Of a stretch of 64,000 nucleotides of DNA, positions 48,281-57,977 are shown piece after piece (within the stretch, counting starts at the first letter, position 1; the number at the start of each line of letters is the position of its first letter). Source of the stretch: DYRB01 sp963802205. GTDB lineage: Bacteria; Pseudomonadota; Gammaproteobacteria; Chromatiales; Chromatiaceae. The position numbers and the translations under genes are program-made. Under the pieces are notes generated by a model. It ran no database searches. It was not told where the DNA came from and saw nothing but the letters and a program-made list of their open reading frames with translations. The stretch lies in NCBI GenBank assembly GCA_963802205.1, contig CAWDHW010000029.1:62001-126000 (forward strand), read 5' to 3'.

Positions 48281-49579
48281 GAGCGAGACGCCGAACTGCA
48301 TGCCGATCACTGTCGCGTCCGGGATCTTGCCGGTACCGCCGGGGTTCACCACGTACTGGATGTCCGGCTGGACATAGGCGAACTTGGTGAGCTGGATGCG
48401 GTAGCCCAACTCCAGCACCCATTCGTAATCCGGATCGCCGTTGCCCAGTGCCCGTTGCTCGGCGGCGTAGTCGTCGCCCAGTTGGCCGTAGGTCGTACCG
48501 AAAATCACCCGGTCCTGATTGCGTCCGGCGAAGGGTCCGACGTACTGGGCGCCCAGGCTGACCTGGAAGGGGACCAGGGCCGGCTGCTGCTGGTCGGTAT
48601 AGGCCAGGGTGCCGAACAAGTAGAGCCCCTGGTCGGAGCCCGGGGCCTCGGCGGTGACCTGCTGATCCGCCTGGGCGTAGTAGCGGAAAAACGGATTGGT
48701 GGTACTGTCGGAATTGAAGTCCGGCATGGGGAAGGACACGGCGTTCAGGCCCAGGTTAAAGTGTCCTGGCCGGCCAGCCGACTTCCAGCTCCATTCGAGC
48801 TGACCCATGACCGAGACGCCATCGCTGGACCGGAACGCGAAGTCGGTGCCATGGAAGTCCGGGTCCCACATGTTCTCCGTGAGTTGGTAGACGCCGAGCT
48901 TGACGCGGAAGCTGTCACTCGGTGTGTACTGGAAGCGGGCGCCCCAGACCGGGAAGGGGTAAGACGTCATGACGCCGTCGAACAGCACGGCGCGGATCTG
49001 GCCGTCGATGCTGTTGTTGAGGTAGTAGCCGTAAAAGGGCGACCCGGCGAAGTCGTCCGTGGCCGTGATGCGGCCGAACTTGAAGGCATACTTCCCATCC
49101 TGCCAGGTCTTTTCCAGGCTGACGTTGTACAGGAAATACGTCTGGCCCCCGACCAACTGCATGACGCTGTAGATACCGCCCACATCGTCGTCGATGCTCG
49201 CGCCGGCCCGGTCGATGCCGCTGAGATTGAAGGTCCAGCCGGTCCAGCCCATGGCCTTCTGCAGGTCAACCGTCATGCCGGCATAGAGATCCGTGGCCAG
49301 GGCGGTCCCGGAGTCTTTGCCGCCACTGACGTTGCCGGCAACGATGCCATTGAGATAGGCAAAGAAGGTGTAGCCCTTGGCCGCCAGCTCGGAGCGCTTG
49401 CCCCCCCAATCGCCGGTCAGGTAGTCGCCGTTGAGCCAGCCGCCCCCCGAGGTTGTGGCGCTGCCCGCCGACAGGGGGACCTCGTCGCCGACGTTGCCAT
49501 CCACTGCCAGGGCCCCGGCGGTGGGGAGCAGAGCGGCGGCCAGGACGGCCAGTGCTATCGTGGTATGCGTCATTTTCAT
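48278..49579 (-). CDS. oprB: Carbohydrate-selective porin, OprB family
   Basis: 433 residues from the ATG at 49579. Signal peptide MKMTHTTIALAVLAAALLP...ALA, then LNGDYLTGDWGGKRSELAAKG, a hallmark of OprB porins, long beta strands, and a C-terminal strand VIGMQFGVSL typical of barrels. It admits sugars through the outer membrane. It is on the same strand and just upstream of fruB, so porin, PTS and kinase may be expressed together; repeat C lies between. Confidence 0.9.
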   Translation of the reverse strand: MKMTHTTIALAVLAAALLPTAGALAVDGNVGDEVPLSAGSATTSGGGWLNGDYLTGDWGGKRSELAAKGYTFFAYLNGIVAGNVSGGKDSGTALATDLYAGMTVDLQKAMGWTGWTFNLSGIDRAGASIDDDVGGIYSVMQLVGGQTYFLYNVSLEKTWQDGKYAFKFGRITATDDFAGSPFYGYYLNNSIDGQIRAVLFDGVMTSYPFPVWGARFQYTPSDSFRVKLGVYQLTENMWDPDFHGTDFAFRSSDGVSVMGQLEWSWKSAGRPGHFNLGLNAVSFPMPDFNSDSTTNPFFRYYAQADQQVTAEAPGSDQGLYLFGTLAYTDQQQPALVPFQVSLGAQYVGPFAGRNQDRVIFGTTYGQLGDDYAAEQRALGNGDPDYEWVLELGYRIQLTKFAYVQPDIQYVVNPGGTGKIPDATVIGMQFGVSL

Positions 49580-49772
49580 CGTCGCTCTCTTGGTTTTGTG
49601 TCGTGATGCGTGTCGCCCCGTCGGTCCGCGCCCCGGCGTCCGGATTGGACAGGCCCCGTTCTGGCCCGCTAGTCTGACTCCCATTCCGCTGCGGACTCGC
49701 CAGACCCATGGTCCCGGGTCCCCAACGGGCCTCCCCGTGGCGGCTATGGGAACGCCGCCGTATGAACCGAAA

Positions 49773-51251
49773 ATGAAAGGCCTCATCCGAATCCTTGTAA
49801 TTTTTGTCATCTGGATCGTCCCGGCCTGGTCAAGTCTAGGGCGAGGCGGAGAGACAATAACCCTGCGCGTTCTGACCCGAGACACCAGCGCCATCGGCGG
49901 TCCGGCGGCCCGTCACGGCGAGACCTTCGCGGCGGAAACCGGGAACCGGGTAGATCTGTCCCGGGTCCCCTTCGCCGAACTCTATGAGCGGATCATGTTG
50001 GGCTTCGTCACCGGCGACCTGCCCTACGACGCCCTGCTGATCCCCTCGGCCTGGCTGCCGGACTTTGCACCCTATCTGGCGCCGGTCCCGGGGCGCATCA
50101 TCGAAAGCCCGGTGGTGGACGACATCCACCCCGTGTACCGCGACGCACTGATGCGCTGGGACGGGCAGTGGAAGGCCCTGACCATCGACGGCGACGCCCA
50201 CCTGGGGGCCTACCGCCGGGACCTGTTCGAGGACCCCGACCTGCGCCAGGCCTTCGCCGCGGCCCATGGCCGGCCCCTGGAACCACCGCAAACCTGGACC
50301 GAATACCGCGACATCGCGGCCTTTTTCAACGGACGCCGGTTGCCCGACGGCACCCTGATCGCCGGGACCCTGGAGGCCTATGCCCGGGACGGGCAGCGCG
50401 TCTGGTACCTGTTCAGCCATGCCGCGGCTTATGCAAATCACCCCGACCACCCGGGGGCCATGTTTTTCGACCCGGACACGATGGCCCCGGCCATCGACAA
50501 CCCGGCCTGGGTGCGGGCACTGGAAGAATTTGCGGAGCTGCGCCGGTTTGGCCCCCCGGATGCGGACACCCTGGACAGCGAGGCCGTGCGCATGCGGTTC
50601 GCGGCGGGTCAAGCGGCCATGGACATCGACTGGGCGGACACCGGTGTACTGGCCGGGGCCTTGGTGGGAAGGAGAGCGGGTGGGGCGCGCATCGCAGGCG
50701 ACGTCGGCTTTTTCGCCCTGCCCGGAAGCCGGGAGGTCTGGAATCCGGCCACGCGGGTCTGGGACCTGCTGCCCGCCAGCCGCTCGGTGACCTTCCTCGC
50801 CTTCGGCGGCTGGATCGCGGTGGTCCCGGCGGCCAGCCCGAACGCGGAGTCAGCCTGGTCGTATCTTGCCTGGTACGCCTCCCCGGAGCACAGCGCCGCG
50901 GACGTACTGGACGGCAGCTCCGGTATCAACCCGTACCGGCATTCCCACCTGGGCGACCCTGCCCCCTGGCAACACCTGCTCGGGGCGCGTCAGGCGGCGG
51001 AATACCTGGGGGTGCTGCGGGCCAGCCTGGCGGCACCCCAGGTGGCGCGGGACCTGCGCCTACCGGGCTATCGTGCCTACATCAAGGCCCTGGAGGAACA
51101 GCTCGACCTGGTCCTGGCGGGTGACCTGACCCCGGAGGCGGGTCTGGCCGCCGCGGCCCGCGCCTGGGAGGCGCTCACCGATCGGCTTGGCCGCAATAGC
51201 CAGCGCCACCACTACCGCCAAGCCATGGGCCTGCCGGCGGACCCGCCATGA
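49773..51251 (+). CDS. Periplasmic solute-binding protein (family 1), coupled to a histidine kinase
   Basis: 492 residues from the ATG at 49773 (MKGLIRILVIFVIWIVPAWS is a signal peptide). The body resembles sugar-binding proteins of ABC importers: HGETFAAETGNRVDLSRV, LIPSAWLPDFAPYL, WKALTIDGDAHLGAYRRDLFED, PEHSAADVLDGSSGINPYR. There is no ABC permease or ATPase in the window. It ends in an ATGA overlap with the next gene, a sensor kinase, so it probably presents a ligand, perhaps a sugar, to that kinase. The frame is open further upstream but unrelated. Divergent from oprB. Confidence 0.82.
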   Translation: MKGLIRILVIFVIWIVPAWSSLGRGGETITLRVLTRDTSAIGGPAARHGETFAAETGNRVDLSRVPFAELYERIMLGFVTGDLPYDALLIPSAWLPDFAPYLAPVPGRIIESPVVDDIHPVYRDALMRWDGQWKALTIDGDAHLGAYRRDLFEDPDLRQAFAAAHGRPLEPPQTWTEYRDIAAFFNGRRLPDGTLIAGTLEAYARDGQRVWYLFSHAAAYANHPDHPGAMFFDPDTMAPAIDNPAWVRALEEFAELRRFGPPDADTLDSEAVRMRFAAGQAAMDIDWADTGVLAGALVGRRAGGARIAGDVGFFALPGSREVWNPATRVWDLLPASRSVTFLAFGGWIAVVPAASPNAESAWSYLAWYASPEHSAADVLDGSSGINPYRHSHLGDPAPWQHLLGARQAAEYLGVLRASLAAPQVARDLRLPGYRAYIKALEEQLDLVLAGDLTPEAGLAAAARAWEALTDRLGRNSQRHHYRQAMGLPADPP

Positions 51252-53965
51252 AGCTGGCCGGGGTCAAAGGCCGCCTGCTGCTGATCCTCGGACTGGCGGG
51301 GTTGGCGTTGCTGGCCGCCAGCGCGACCGCACTGATCGCTCTGCTGGAGATACGCGAGGAGGTCGCCGCGATCACCGAGCAGGCCCTGCCAGCTTCCGGT
51401 GCGGCCCTGGTCCTGGCCCGGGTGGGCGAGCGGCTGCAGGATCGTACCCCGGCGCTGATGGCCGCCAAGGGCGCCGATGCCCGCCAGCGTCAGACGGACC
51501 TGATCAAGGCAGACCTGCTGCTGCTCGCCAGCGAGACGGAACGCCTACGCCACCTGCACCCGGGGGGCAACACCGGAGGGGTCGAGGGTATCGCCCGCCT
51601 CGCCCCGGAACTGGCGGACAACCTGCGAGACCTGGCTGGCCTGTTGGAGTCGAGTGCCGCGCAGAGCACCGCCCTTGAACGCCAGCGCAACGTGCTCCTC
51701 GCCCTTCGCGAGCGGGTGCAGCAGACCCTGGTGCCTTCCATCCTCGCCGTCGCCGATGTCGTCGGCCGGGGCTCCACCGTACAGGAGGGACTCTTCCGCC
51801 AGGCGGCCCTTGCCCAAGGCCCCCTGCTGGAGGCGGAACGGCTGGTGGGGTTTGCCTTCGGCGAGCTGTTGGTCGGCGCGGCCGCGCCAACACAGGAACG
51901 ACTGGGACAGGCCCGTGGCACCGTCGCACGCCTGCGTGACCGGCTCGCGTCGGTGATCCCTGCGGTCCCCTCGGGGCTCCGGTTTGAACTTAAGGGCGCA
52001 ATCGACGAGCTGGATCGGCAAATGGCCCTCGACGGGGTGTTCGGCCTGCGCGAGGGCGAGCTCGCGGCCCTCGAACGGGCAGACAACCTGGTCGCCGGCG
52101 GCCGTCTCATCGCCGTGCAACTCAAGGAGAGGGTCGATGCACTGGTGTTGTCCGCCAACCAGAACATCGTTCATGCGGCCGCCGCCATGGGCGATACCGT
52201 CCTCGCCAACACGATTCTATTCATCGGCGTGAGTGTCTCTGTCGTCCTGCTGGCAACGCTCTTCTCGTATCGCTTCGTGGTGCGCGATATCAGCCTGAAC
52301 CTGCGCGCGGTCACCCAGGCCATGCAGCGGCTCGCCGCCGGGGAACGCGAGGCCCGGGTGCCGGCCACCGAGCGGCGCGACGAGATCGGCGACCTCGCCC
52401 GGGTCTTCAGCGTCTTCAAGGAACAGGCCTTCCGGGTCGAGACCCTGCACCGGGACTTGCTCGATAAGTCGCAGCTGCTGGTAACCACGTTCGACAGCAT
52501 GAATGACGGGCTTACGGTCTTCGACGGGGCCGGCCGGCTCGTCGCGTGGAATCCGCAAGTCCTGCGCCTCTATGGTCTGTCCCAGAACGATATCGGCCTG
52601 GGTGCGCCGCTGGCGCGCATCCTCCAGGTGCTGAACGACAAGGGGGCGCGAGTCTGTACGACCCTGGGCGAGGACATTCCGCTATCGGATCTGCCTGCGG
52701 CCAGTCGGGTCGGAGACCGACAGTTCGAGGTCCACTGTCCGGATGGGCGCGTCGTGGAACTGCGCCGCAATGCGGTCCCGGGGGGCGGTATCGCCACCCT
52801 GCACATGGATGTCACCGAGCGTCGGGCGATGGAGGGCCAGCTCCGCCAGGCCCATAAGATGGAGGCCGTGGGTCAGCTCACGGGCGGTATCGCCCACGAC
52901 TTCAATAACATCCTGGGTGCTATCGTCGGCAACCTGACCTTCATTGAGCCGGCCCTGCAGGCCGACGTTGGCATGCACGAACGCTGGAAGCGGGCCATGG
53001 GTGCCGCCGACCGGGCGGCACGGCAGGTCCAGCGGCTACTGGCCTTCTCACGCCGCCAGCGGCTCGCCCCGGAGATCGTTGACGTGAATGCCCTGATCGG
53101 CGGCATGCTGGATCTGCTCGAGTCCAGCCTGGGTCATGGGGTCACTCTGACAACGGAGCTAGCGCCCGGGCTGCCGGCGGTGCGCGTCGATCCCGGTCAA
53201 CTGGAGAACACCCTCATCAATCTGGCGATCAACGCCCGCGACGCCATGCAGGGCGAGGGGAGCATCACCCTCACGACGGCCCGGATGGATGCGCAGGCGG
53301 TAGAGATCGTCGTCGGCGACACGGGCTGCGGCATCCCGCCGGAGCTGCTCGACCGCGTTTGGGAGCCCTTCTTTACCACCAAGCCGTCGGGCAAGGGAAG
53401 CGGCCTTGGACTGAGCATGGTCTACGGCTTCGTGCAGCAGTCCGGCGGTGAGTTGCGCCTCGACAGCGCGCCGGGACGGGGGACCAGGGTGCACATCGCC
53501 CTGCCGATCGCCATCCAGGCGAAGCATGTGGTGGACGCGACCGACAACAACGACGGGGGCACTTCAGGGTTACTGCCCCGCGGTGAAGGAGAGACCATTC
53601 TGATGGTCGATGACGACCCGGATCTATTGGCTGCCACCGCCGACCAACTCGCGGGCCTCGGCTACCGCGTCATGACGGCGAACAACGGTACCGCGGCGCT
53701 CGACACCTTGGGGCGGGAGCCTGCCATACGCCTGCTCTATACGGACGTGGCCATGCCCCCGCCCTGGGACGGTGCCGCGTTGGCCCGCGAGGCCCTGTCG
53801 CGGCGGCCGAACCTCGCCGTTGTGTTCACCTCGGGGGAACACCGGGAGGTCACCGGGCCCGCCGCCGAGTTGCTGCCAAAACCGGTCCCGCTCGACCGAT
53901 TGGCGCACGCGGTGCGCCGGGTGCTCGATGGTCAGACCTTCTCCACATCCACCCCGAAGACATAG
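51248..53965 (+). CDS. Hybrid sensor histidine kinase
   Basis: 905 residues. A periplasmic sensor lies between membrane segments at about 9-33 and 320-342. HAMP follows (about 343-395; GEREARVPATERRDEIGDL), then a PAS-like region (about 415-520). The HisKA H-box GGIAHDFNNILGA has its His at 550. ATPase motifs are NTLINLAINARDAM, DTGCGIP and GKGSGLGLSMVYGF. A receiver domain follows (VDDDPDLLAATADQL; phospho-Asp 833 in YTDVAMP). It is coupled by ATGA overlap to the solute-binding protein. Its 3' end overlaps that of the opposite-strand regulator by 34 bases. Confidence 0.92.
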   Translation: MKLAGVKGRLLLILGLAGLALLAASATALIALLEIREEVAAITEQALPASGAALVLARVGERLQDRTPALMAAKGADARQRQTDLIKADLLLLASETERLRHLHPGGNTGGVEGIARLAPELADNLRDLAGLLESSAAQSTALERQRNVLLALRERVQQTLVPSILAVADVVGRGSTVQEGLFRQAALAQGPLLEAERLVGFAFGELLVGAAAPTQERLGQARGTVARLRDRLASVIPAVPSGLRFELKGAIDELDRQMALDGVFGLREGELAALERADNLVAGGRLIAVQLKERVDALVLSANQNIVHAAAAMGDTVLANTILFIGVSVSVVLLATLFSYRFVVRDISLNLRAVTQAMQRLAAGEREARVPATERRDEIGDLARVFSVFKEQAFRVETLHRDLLDKSQLLVTTFDSMNDGLTVFDGAGRLVAWNPQVLRLYGLSQNDIGLGAPLARILQVLNDKGARVCTTLGEDIPLSDLPAASRVGDRQFEVHCPDGRVVELRRNAVPGGGIATLHMDVTERRAMEGQLRQAHKMEAVGQLTGGIAHDFNNILGAIVGNLTFIEPALQADVGMHERWKRAMGAADRAARQVQRLLAFSRRQRLAPEIVDVNALIGGMLDLLESSLGHGVTLTTELAPGLPAVRVDPGQLENTLINLAINARDAMQGEGSITLTTARMDAQAVEIVVGDTGCGIPPELLDRVWEPFFTTKPSGKGSGLGLSMVYGFVQQSGGELRLDSAPGRGTRVHIALPIAIQAKHVVDATDNNDGGTSGLLPRGEGETILMVDDDPDLLAATADQLAGLGYRVMTANNGTAALDTLGREPAIRLLYTDVAMPPPWDGAALAREALSRRPNLAVVFTSGEHREVTGPAAELLPKPVPLDRLAHAVRRVLDGQTFSTSTPKT

Positions 53966-54651
53966 CCCGCGCCTCGCTCCGTACGGATGAGCCTCGGGGC
54001 CTGTGGATTGGGCTCCATCTTTCGGCGCAACCGCAGGATCAGGACATCGATGGTGCGGTCGAATACATCGGCATCGTAGGAATGGGTACGCTCCAGGAGA
54101 TGCTCGCGGCTCAGCACCCGGTGCGGCGCATCAACCAGGGCTTCGAGCAGCAAGTACTCCGCGTTGGTCAGGGAAATGGGGTTCCCGCTGGGGTCGGTCA
54201 GCACGCGGGCACTCCGGTCGAGCAGCCAGCCGGCGAAGCGCCTGCAATCGTGCGCTAACGATGCTGACGGTGCCATCCCTATGGGCTTCCCCGACGTTCG
54301 CCGCAGCACGGCCTTGATTCGCGCCACCAGCTCCCGCGGATTGAAGGGCTTCACTACATAGTCATCAGCTCCCATCTCCAGGCCGACGATGCGGTCGATA
54401 TCGGAGCCCATGCCCGTCAGCATGATGATGGGGATCGCGGAGGTGGCGCGCAGACGGCGGGCGATGGTCAGGCCATCCTGATCGGGCAGCCGGATATCAA
54501 GCAGGATGATGTCCGGCGTCCGTTCCCGCAGGGCCGCGACCAGATCCGCCTCACTACCGGCCTCGAACGCCGCCCAGCCTTGCTGGCGTACCTCATGGCT
54601 CACGACGTCCCGGATATCCGCATCGTCGTCAACGATGAGCACTTGAATCAT
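53932..54651 (-). CDS. OmpR-family response regulator
   Basis: 239 residues. Receiver: VLIVDDDADIRDVV, IILLDIRLPDQDGL (phospho-Asp), and KPFNPRELVARI. The C-terminal winged helix has LTNAEYLLLEALVDAPHRVLSREHLLE, then DRTIDVLILRLRRKME and ERGAGYVF. It is probably the partner of the convergent kinase. Start at 54651 (MIQVLIV). The tail-to-tail overlap with the kinase gene means the two cannot be fully transcribed at once without colliding. Confidence 0.92.
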   Translation of the reverse strand: MIQVLIVDDDADIRDVVSHEVRQQGWAAFEAGSEADLVAALRERTPDIILLDIRLPDQDGLTIARRLRATSAIPIIMLTGMGSDIDRIVGLEMGADDYVVKPFNPRELVARIKAVLRRTSGKPIGMAPSASLAHDCRRFAGWLLDRSARVLTDPSGNPISLTNAEYLLLEALVDAPHRVLSREHLLERTHSYDADVFDRTIDVLILRLRRKMEPNPQAPRLIRTERGAGYVFGVDVEKV

Positions 54652-55018
54652 TTTTGCGCCATAACCGGTGGGGGAAATACACGGCGGGTACGTTGTGAAG
54701 GCACGTGCGCCCCGGGTGCCCTCCCGCCGGGCCAGTGTAGCGGATACGGGGCGCGCCGCGGCGATAGCCCCGCGGCGGATTTCCCTTTCACCGACGCAGC
54801 AATGCTCCCGACAAGGGCGCGGAATAGACCTTCGCTCGTGCCTGATCGCCATTGCCGAGACATCCCAGGATGACCCGCCGACGCCTCGCCTGAGGTAGGC
54901 TAGCCTGCGTACCTGAATAGGTACTCCTACTTGCCAATTCCGGCCCATGGGGCACACTTGATCTGCGCCACCCCGACGCACCACCCGAGACCCACCGACG
55001 GAAGAACAGGAGGCCGAG
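54652..55018. other. Divergent intergenic region
   Basis: 367 bases between the response regulator and the YbeL-like gene, which face away from each other. It should contain both promoters. No gene, strong hairpin or repeat is evident; AGGAGG at 55008-55013 is the ribosome site of the next gene. Confidence 0.5.
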
Positions 55019-55558
55019 ATGCCACAAAACGACAAGCCAGACACCGTTGATCGCATGGTCAATGCCTACGACCGGATGCTCGAGGCGACTCACGACGCCG
55101 TCGCCGAGGCCCAGAAAGAGACAGTCCCGCGGATGCGCGAGATCCTGGAGAAGGCCCGCGACCAGATGGTCGAATTTGGCGAACTGACCCGTGAGGAGGG
55201 GGCCAAGGTGGCCGACTACCTGGAACGCGACATCAAGGACGCGGCGAGCTACATCGCATCCACCGGGGAGGATCTGCGCGCCTGGTGGCAGTTCGACCTC
55301 AAGCTCATGGAACAGCGAATGCTGGACATGTTCACCAGCGTGGCGGACCAGACCAGTCTCCAGTTGCGCGAGTGGGCGGAGCAGGCCCGCCAGGCCCCAG
55401 CCTACCGCACCGGTGAGATCACGGGTCCCGGGACCCTGGTCTGCAAGGGATGCGGCGAGGGTCTGACCTTCGTCAAGGCCGGGCGTATCCCCGTTTGTCC
55501 CAAGTGCGGCGGGACCGGGTTCAAGCGCGAGACCACCCCCTTAGAACCTCAAGCCTAG
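55019..55558 (+). CDS. Zinc-ribbon protein, DUF1451 (YbeL-like)
   Basis: 179 residues. A helical N-terminal 120 residues (VDRMVNAYDRMLEATHDAV, LTREEGAKVADYLERDIKDA) is followed by a zinc ribbon, CKGCGEGLTFVKAGRIPVCPKCGGTGF in outline with four Cys. This matches the E. coli YbeL family of unknown role. AGGAGG six bases before the ATG sets the start. It overlaps the opposite gene end by four bases. Confidence 0.85.
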   Translation: MPQNDKPDTVDRMVNAYDRMLEATHDAVAEAQKETVPRMREILEKARDQMVEFGELTREEGAKVADYLERDIKDAASYIASTGEDLRAWWQFDLKLMEQRMLDMFTSVADQTSLQLREWAEQARQAPAYRTGEITGPGTLVCKGCGEGLTFVKAGRIPVCPKCGGTGFKRETTPLEPQA

Positions 55559-55998
55559 CGCCCGGCAACCCCCAGCCGCAGCCGCGCCCGCAACCGACGC
55601 ATAAGGTCCGGGTCGAGGGCATCCGGGGCCAGGACCAGCGAACAACGCCACCAAGACGGGCCCCGGAAGTTGAGCACCACCAGTCGGGTGCCGACGTAGG
55701 TCGATGGTGCCAGTCGGGCCGGAACCCGTCGCCCCGAGCCCAGGGTCAGTTCCCAGCCATCCTCGCCCCAGACGGCCTCACGCACCGCCCAAGGGGTGCG
55801 TGGCCAGAGGTGGGTGAGTGCCTGCCAGACGCCGCTCAACCCGATCAGGACAAGCCCCCCGACCCGCCAGGGCCAGGGGATCGGCAGGGCCAGGACGCAG
55901 GCAACGGCCCCGGTGTGAGTCAGCACGATGAAGGCCGCAAGCCACCGCGACAGGCGCGACAGGAGGTGCAGCGGCGGTCGCAGGTGGTGATCCGCCAC
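55555..55998 (-). CDS. YgfX-like membrane protein
   Basis: 147 residues from a GTG at 55998. Two membrane helices (about 18-38 and 43-62) are followed by a beta domain with WRCSLVLAPDALDPDLMRRLRARLR near the end. This fits YgfX (CptA), which in E. coli works with SdhE and has been reported to affect cell division. No sdhE-like gene is adjacent; the upstream gene is a Pro/Ala-rich protein. Confidence 0.72.
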   Translation of the reverse strand: MADHHLRPPLHLLSRLSRWLAAFIVLTHTGAVACVLALPIPWPWRVGGLVLIGLSGVWQALTHLWPRTPWAVREAVWGEDGWELTLGSGRRVPARLAPSTYVGTRLVVLNFRGPSWWRCSLVLAPDALDPDLMRRLRARLRLGVAGR

Positions 55999-56072
55999 GG
56001 GGTGACCTGTCGGCGTTGTGCTGGGGCGCAGACATCAAGCCCGGGGCCCGCGACCGGATCCCGACGCCGCCT

Positions 56073-56819
56073 TCAACGCCCGGGATAACCCGGGTGATAC
56101 CCGGGGGCCTGTCGCGACCATCCGGGCTCGGGGGCATAGGGCGGGACCGCATAACTCCGCGGCGGCATGCGCCCACCCCAAGTTGGAAACGCTTCCTGCC
56201 GGGCTGCCCGATGCAAGGCCTCATACTCCGCCAGGATGCGCGCCCGCTCGATTGCCCCGGGGGTGGCGGCGGCAGCGCCCACGGGGGTCGGTGCGGACTG
56301 AGACGCCGGAGCCGGAGACGTCGCCTGGCCCGGTGCCTGGTACGGAACCTGAGTAGGAGCCACCGGGTGCGCCTCGGTCACTGCCTCGGCGAAGGCCCTG
56401 GCCTCCGCAGGGGTCACCGTCGGCGCGACGACGGCTGGGGCGACAGTTGGGGCGACAGCCGGCGCGGGCACCGCAGCCGCAACCGGAGCATCGAGGAGGA
56501 CACTCGGCGGGCCGGGCGGTTCAGGGTCGCCGACGGGGGCCAGTTCGGCGGGGGCCAGTTCGTCGGCCCTGGTCACAACGCCGGTCCCAGCCTCGGCCTG
56601 GGACTGGCCGGGGCCAGACGTCGCCACGGGGGCGATGACTGATGTTGGCGGGGCAGAGACGACGGGGGCAACCGCGGCGGCGGCCCTGTCATCCATCTGC
56701 GCCGCTCGGCGATGGGGTTCCACAGCGGCAAGATAGAGGACGCCCACGGCGAGCACCGTGCCCCACAACACCAGGGCCGGCCACCAGCCGGCGCCCCCCT
56801 GAGCCCTTCGTTCGGTCAT
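56073..56819 (-). CDS. Ala/Pro-rich single-pass membrane protein, unknown
   Basis: 248 residues. A membrane segment near residues 13-32 is followed by a long Ala/Pro/Val-rich region (about 40-175) that should be unfolded and cross the periplasm, and a short ordered end (RILAEYEALHRAARQEAF, MPPRSYAVPPYAPEPG). No domain is recognised. It is upstream of the YgfX-like gene. Confidence 0.6.
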   Translation of the reverse strand: MTERRAQGGAGWWPALVLWGTVLAVGVLYLAAVEPHRRAAQMDDRAAAAVAPVVSAPPTSVIAPVATSGPGQSQAEAGTGVVTRADELAPAELAPVGDPEPPGPPSVLLDAPVAAAVPAPAVAPTVAPAVVAPTVTPAEARAFAEAVTEAHPVAPTQVPYQAPGQATSPAPASQSAPTPVGAAAATPGAIERARILAEYEALHRAARQEAFPTWGGRMPPRSYAVPPYAPEPGWSRQAPGYHPGYPGR

Positions 56820-56903
56820 AACGTCCTCCGTTCCTGGTCATTACATGGCAAGGGATAGGTCCGGCCGGCGGGCCGATGCCGCCGCTGCGCTGGGGGCGCG
56901 GGG

Positions 56904-57677
56904 TCAGGGAGCCGAGACATCCGAGTCGGGGTCGAGCCCCGCGGCCAGTACCTCCAGCCAGCGGCCAACATCGGCCCGGCAATGGTCCAGATTGGCCTCG
57001 ATCTCTGCCATCAGGCCCTCGCCCCCATCCGGTGCCTTGCCCGCGGCCCAGTTGACCACGAAGGCGGCACAGGCATAGCAAAGGCCCAACTCCCGGGCCA
57101 GGGCTGCCTCGGGCATCCCGGTCATCCCCACGAGATGGGAACCGTCGCGCTCCAGGCGGATCACCTCCGCTGCGGTCTCCAGACGCGGCCCCTGCACCGC
57201 AGCATAGGTCCCGCCGTCCACGGGGTTCAGCCCGGCGAGCCGTCCGGCCTGCAACAGAGACCTGCGCAAGGTATCGCAATAGGGCCGTGTAAAGTCGATA
57301 TGCACCACGGTCCCATCGCCGCCGTCGGAGAAGGTCTGGGGGCGCCCGTAGGTGTAATCGATCAGTTGATCCGGCACCGCCAGGACCCGCGGCCCAAACG
57401 CCGCCCCTATGCCCCCCACCGCCGCCAGGGCCACAACATGACTGGCGCCTGCCTGTTTCAGGGCCCAGAGGTTGGCGCGGTAGTTGATTGCGTGGGGGGG
57501 GATGGAATGTCCGACCCCGTGGCGGGGCAAAAACAGAATCTCGCTCCCCCCCAGGGTCCCCTCGGCGATGGCGGCCGAGGTCTGGCCGAAGGGGGTGTCA
57601 GGGCCAGGCCCCGAGGGGACCTGCGCCCCCGCCAGGGCGGCGAAGCCCGAGCCCCCGATGATCGCGATGCGGCCCAT
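56904..57677 (-). CDS. S-methyl-5'-thioinosine (or thioadenosine) phosphorylase
   Basis: 257 residues. IGGSGF at the N-terminus, FLPRHGVGHSIPPHAINYR, GTYAAVQGPRLETAAEV and GMTGMPEAALARELGLCYA are phosphorylase signatures. The gammaproteobacterial enzymes of this type (e.g. Pseudomonas PA3004) prefer methylthioinosine, made by deamination of methylthioadenosine from SAM use. ATG at 57677; GGAG about 12 bases before. The nearby hpt gene would take up the hypoxanthine released. The 300 bases upstream hold no recognisable gene. Confidence 0.88.
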   Translation of the reverse strand: MGRIAIIGGSGFAALAGAQVPSGPGPDTPFGQTSAAIAEGTLGGSEILFLPRHGVGHSIPPHAINYRANLWALKQAGASHVVALAAVGGIGAAFGPRVLAVPDQLIDYTYGRPQTFSDGGDGTVVHIDFTRPYCDTLRRSLLQAGRLAGLNPVDGGTYAAVQGPRLETAAEVIRLERDGSHLVGMTGMPEAALARELGLCYACAAFVVNWAAGKAPDGGEGLMAEIEANLDHCRADVGRWLEVLAAGLDPDSDVSAP

Positions 57678-57977
57678 GCGGCTAAGACTCCGGTGGAAAT
57701 GGACGCCGATTTTACCCCAGCGGCGGGGCCGGCGATCCGGCATCAGGGTCTGGCCAATAAAAAAGAGGCTATGGCGGGATGCGGTGTCGGGAGGAACGGG
57801 GTCGTCAGCGCTGATTCGTCTTGGAGTCAGGCGCAGCCGTCAACGCGGCCATCCTTGGCCCTGGACTCGGGCATCCTGCCGGAATGGCACCGCAAAGGGC
57901 CAAAAGCAGAGGGCCTGGGCCAGAGCCGCCGCCCTGTCCCCCGACCCGCGACCCCAGACTCGCCGCCGCGAGTGGGC

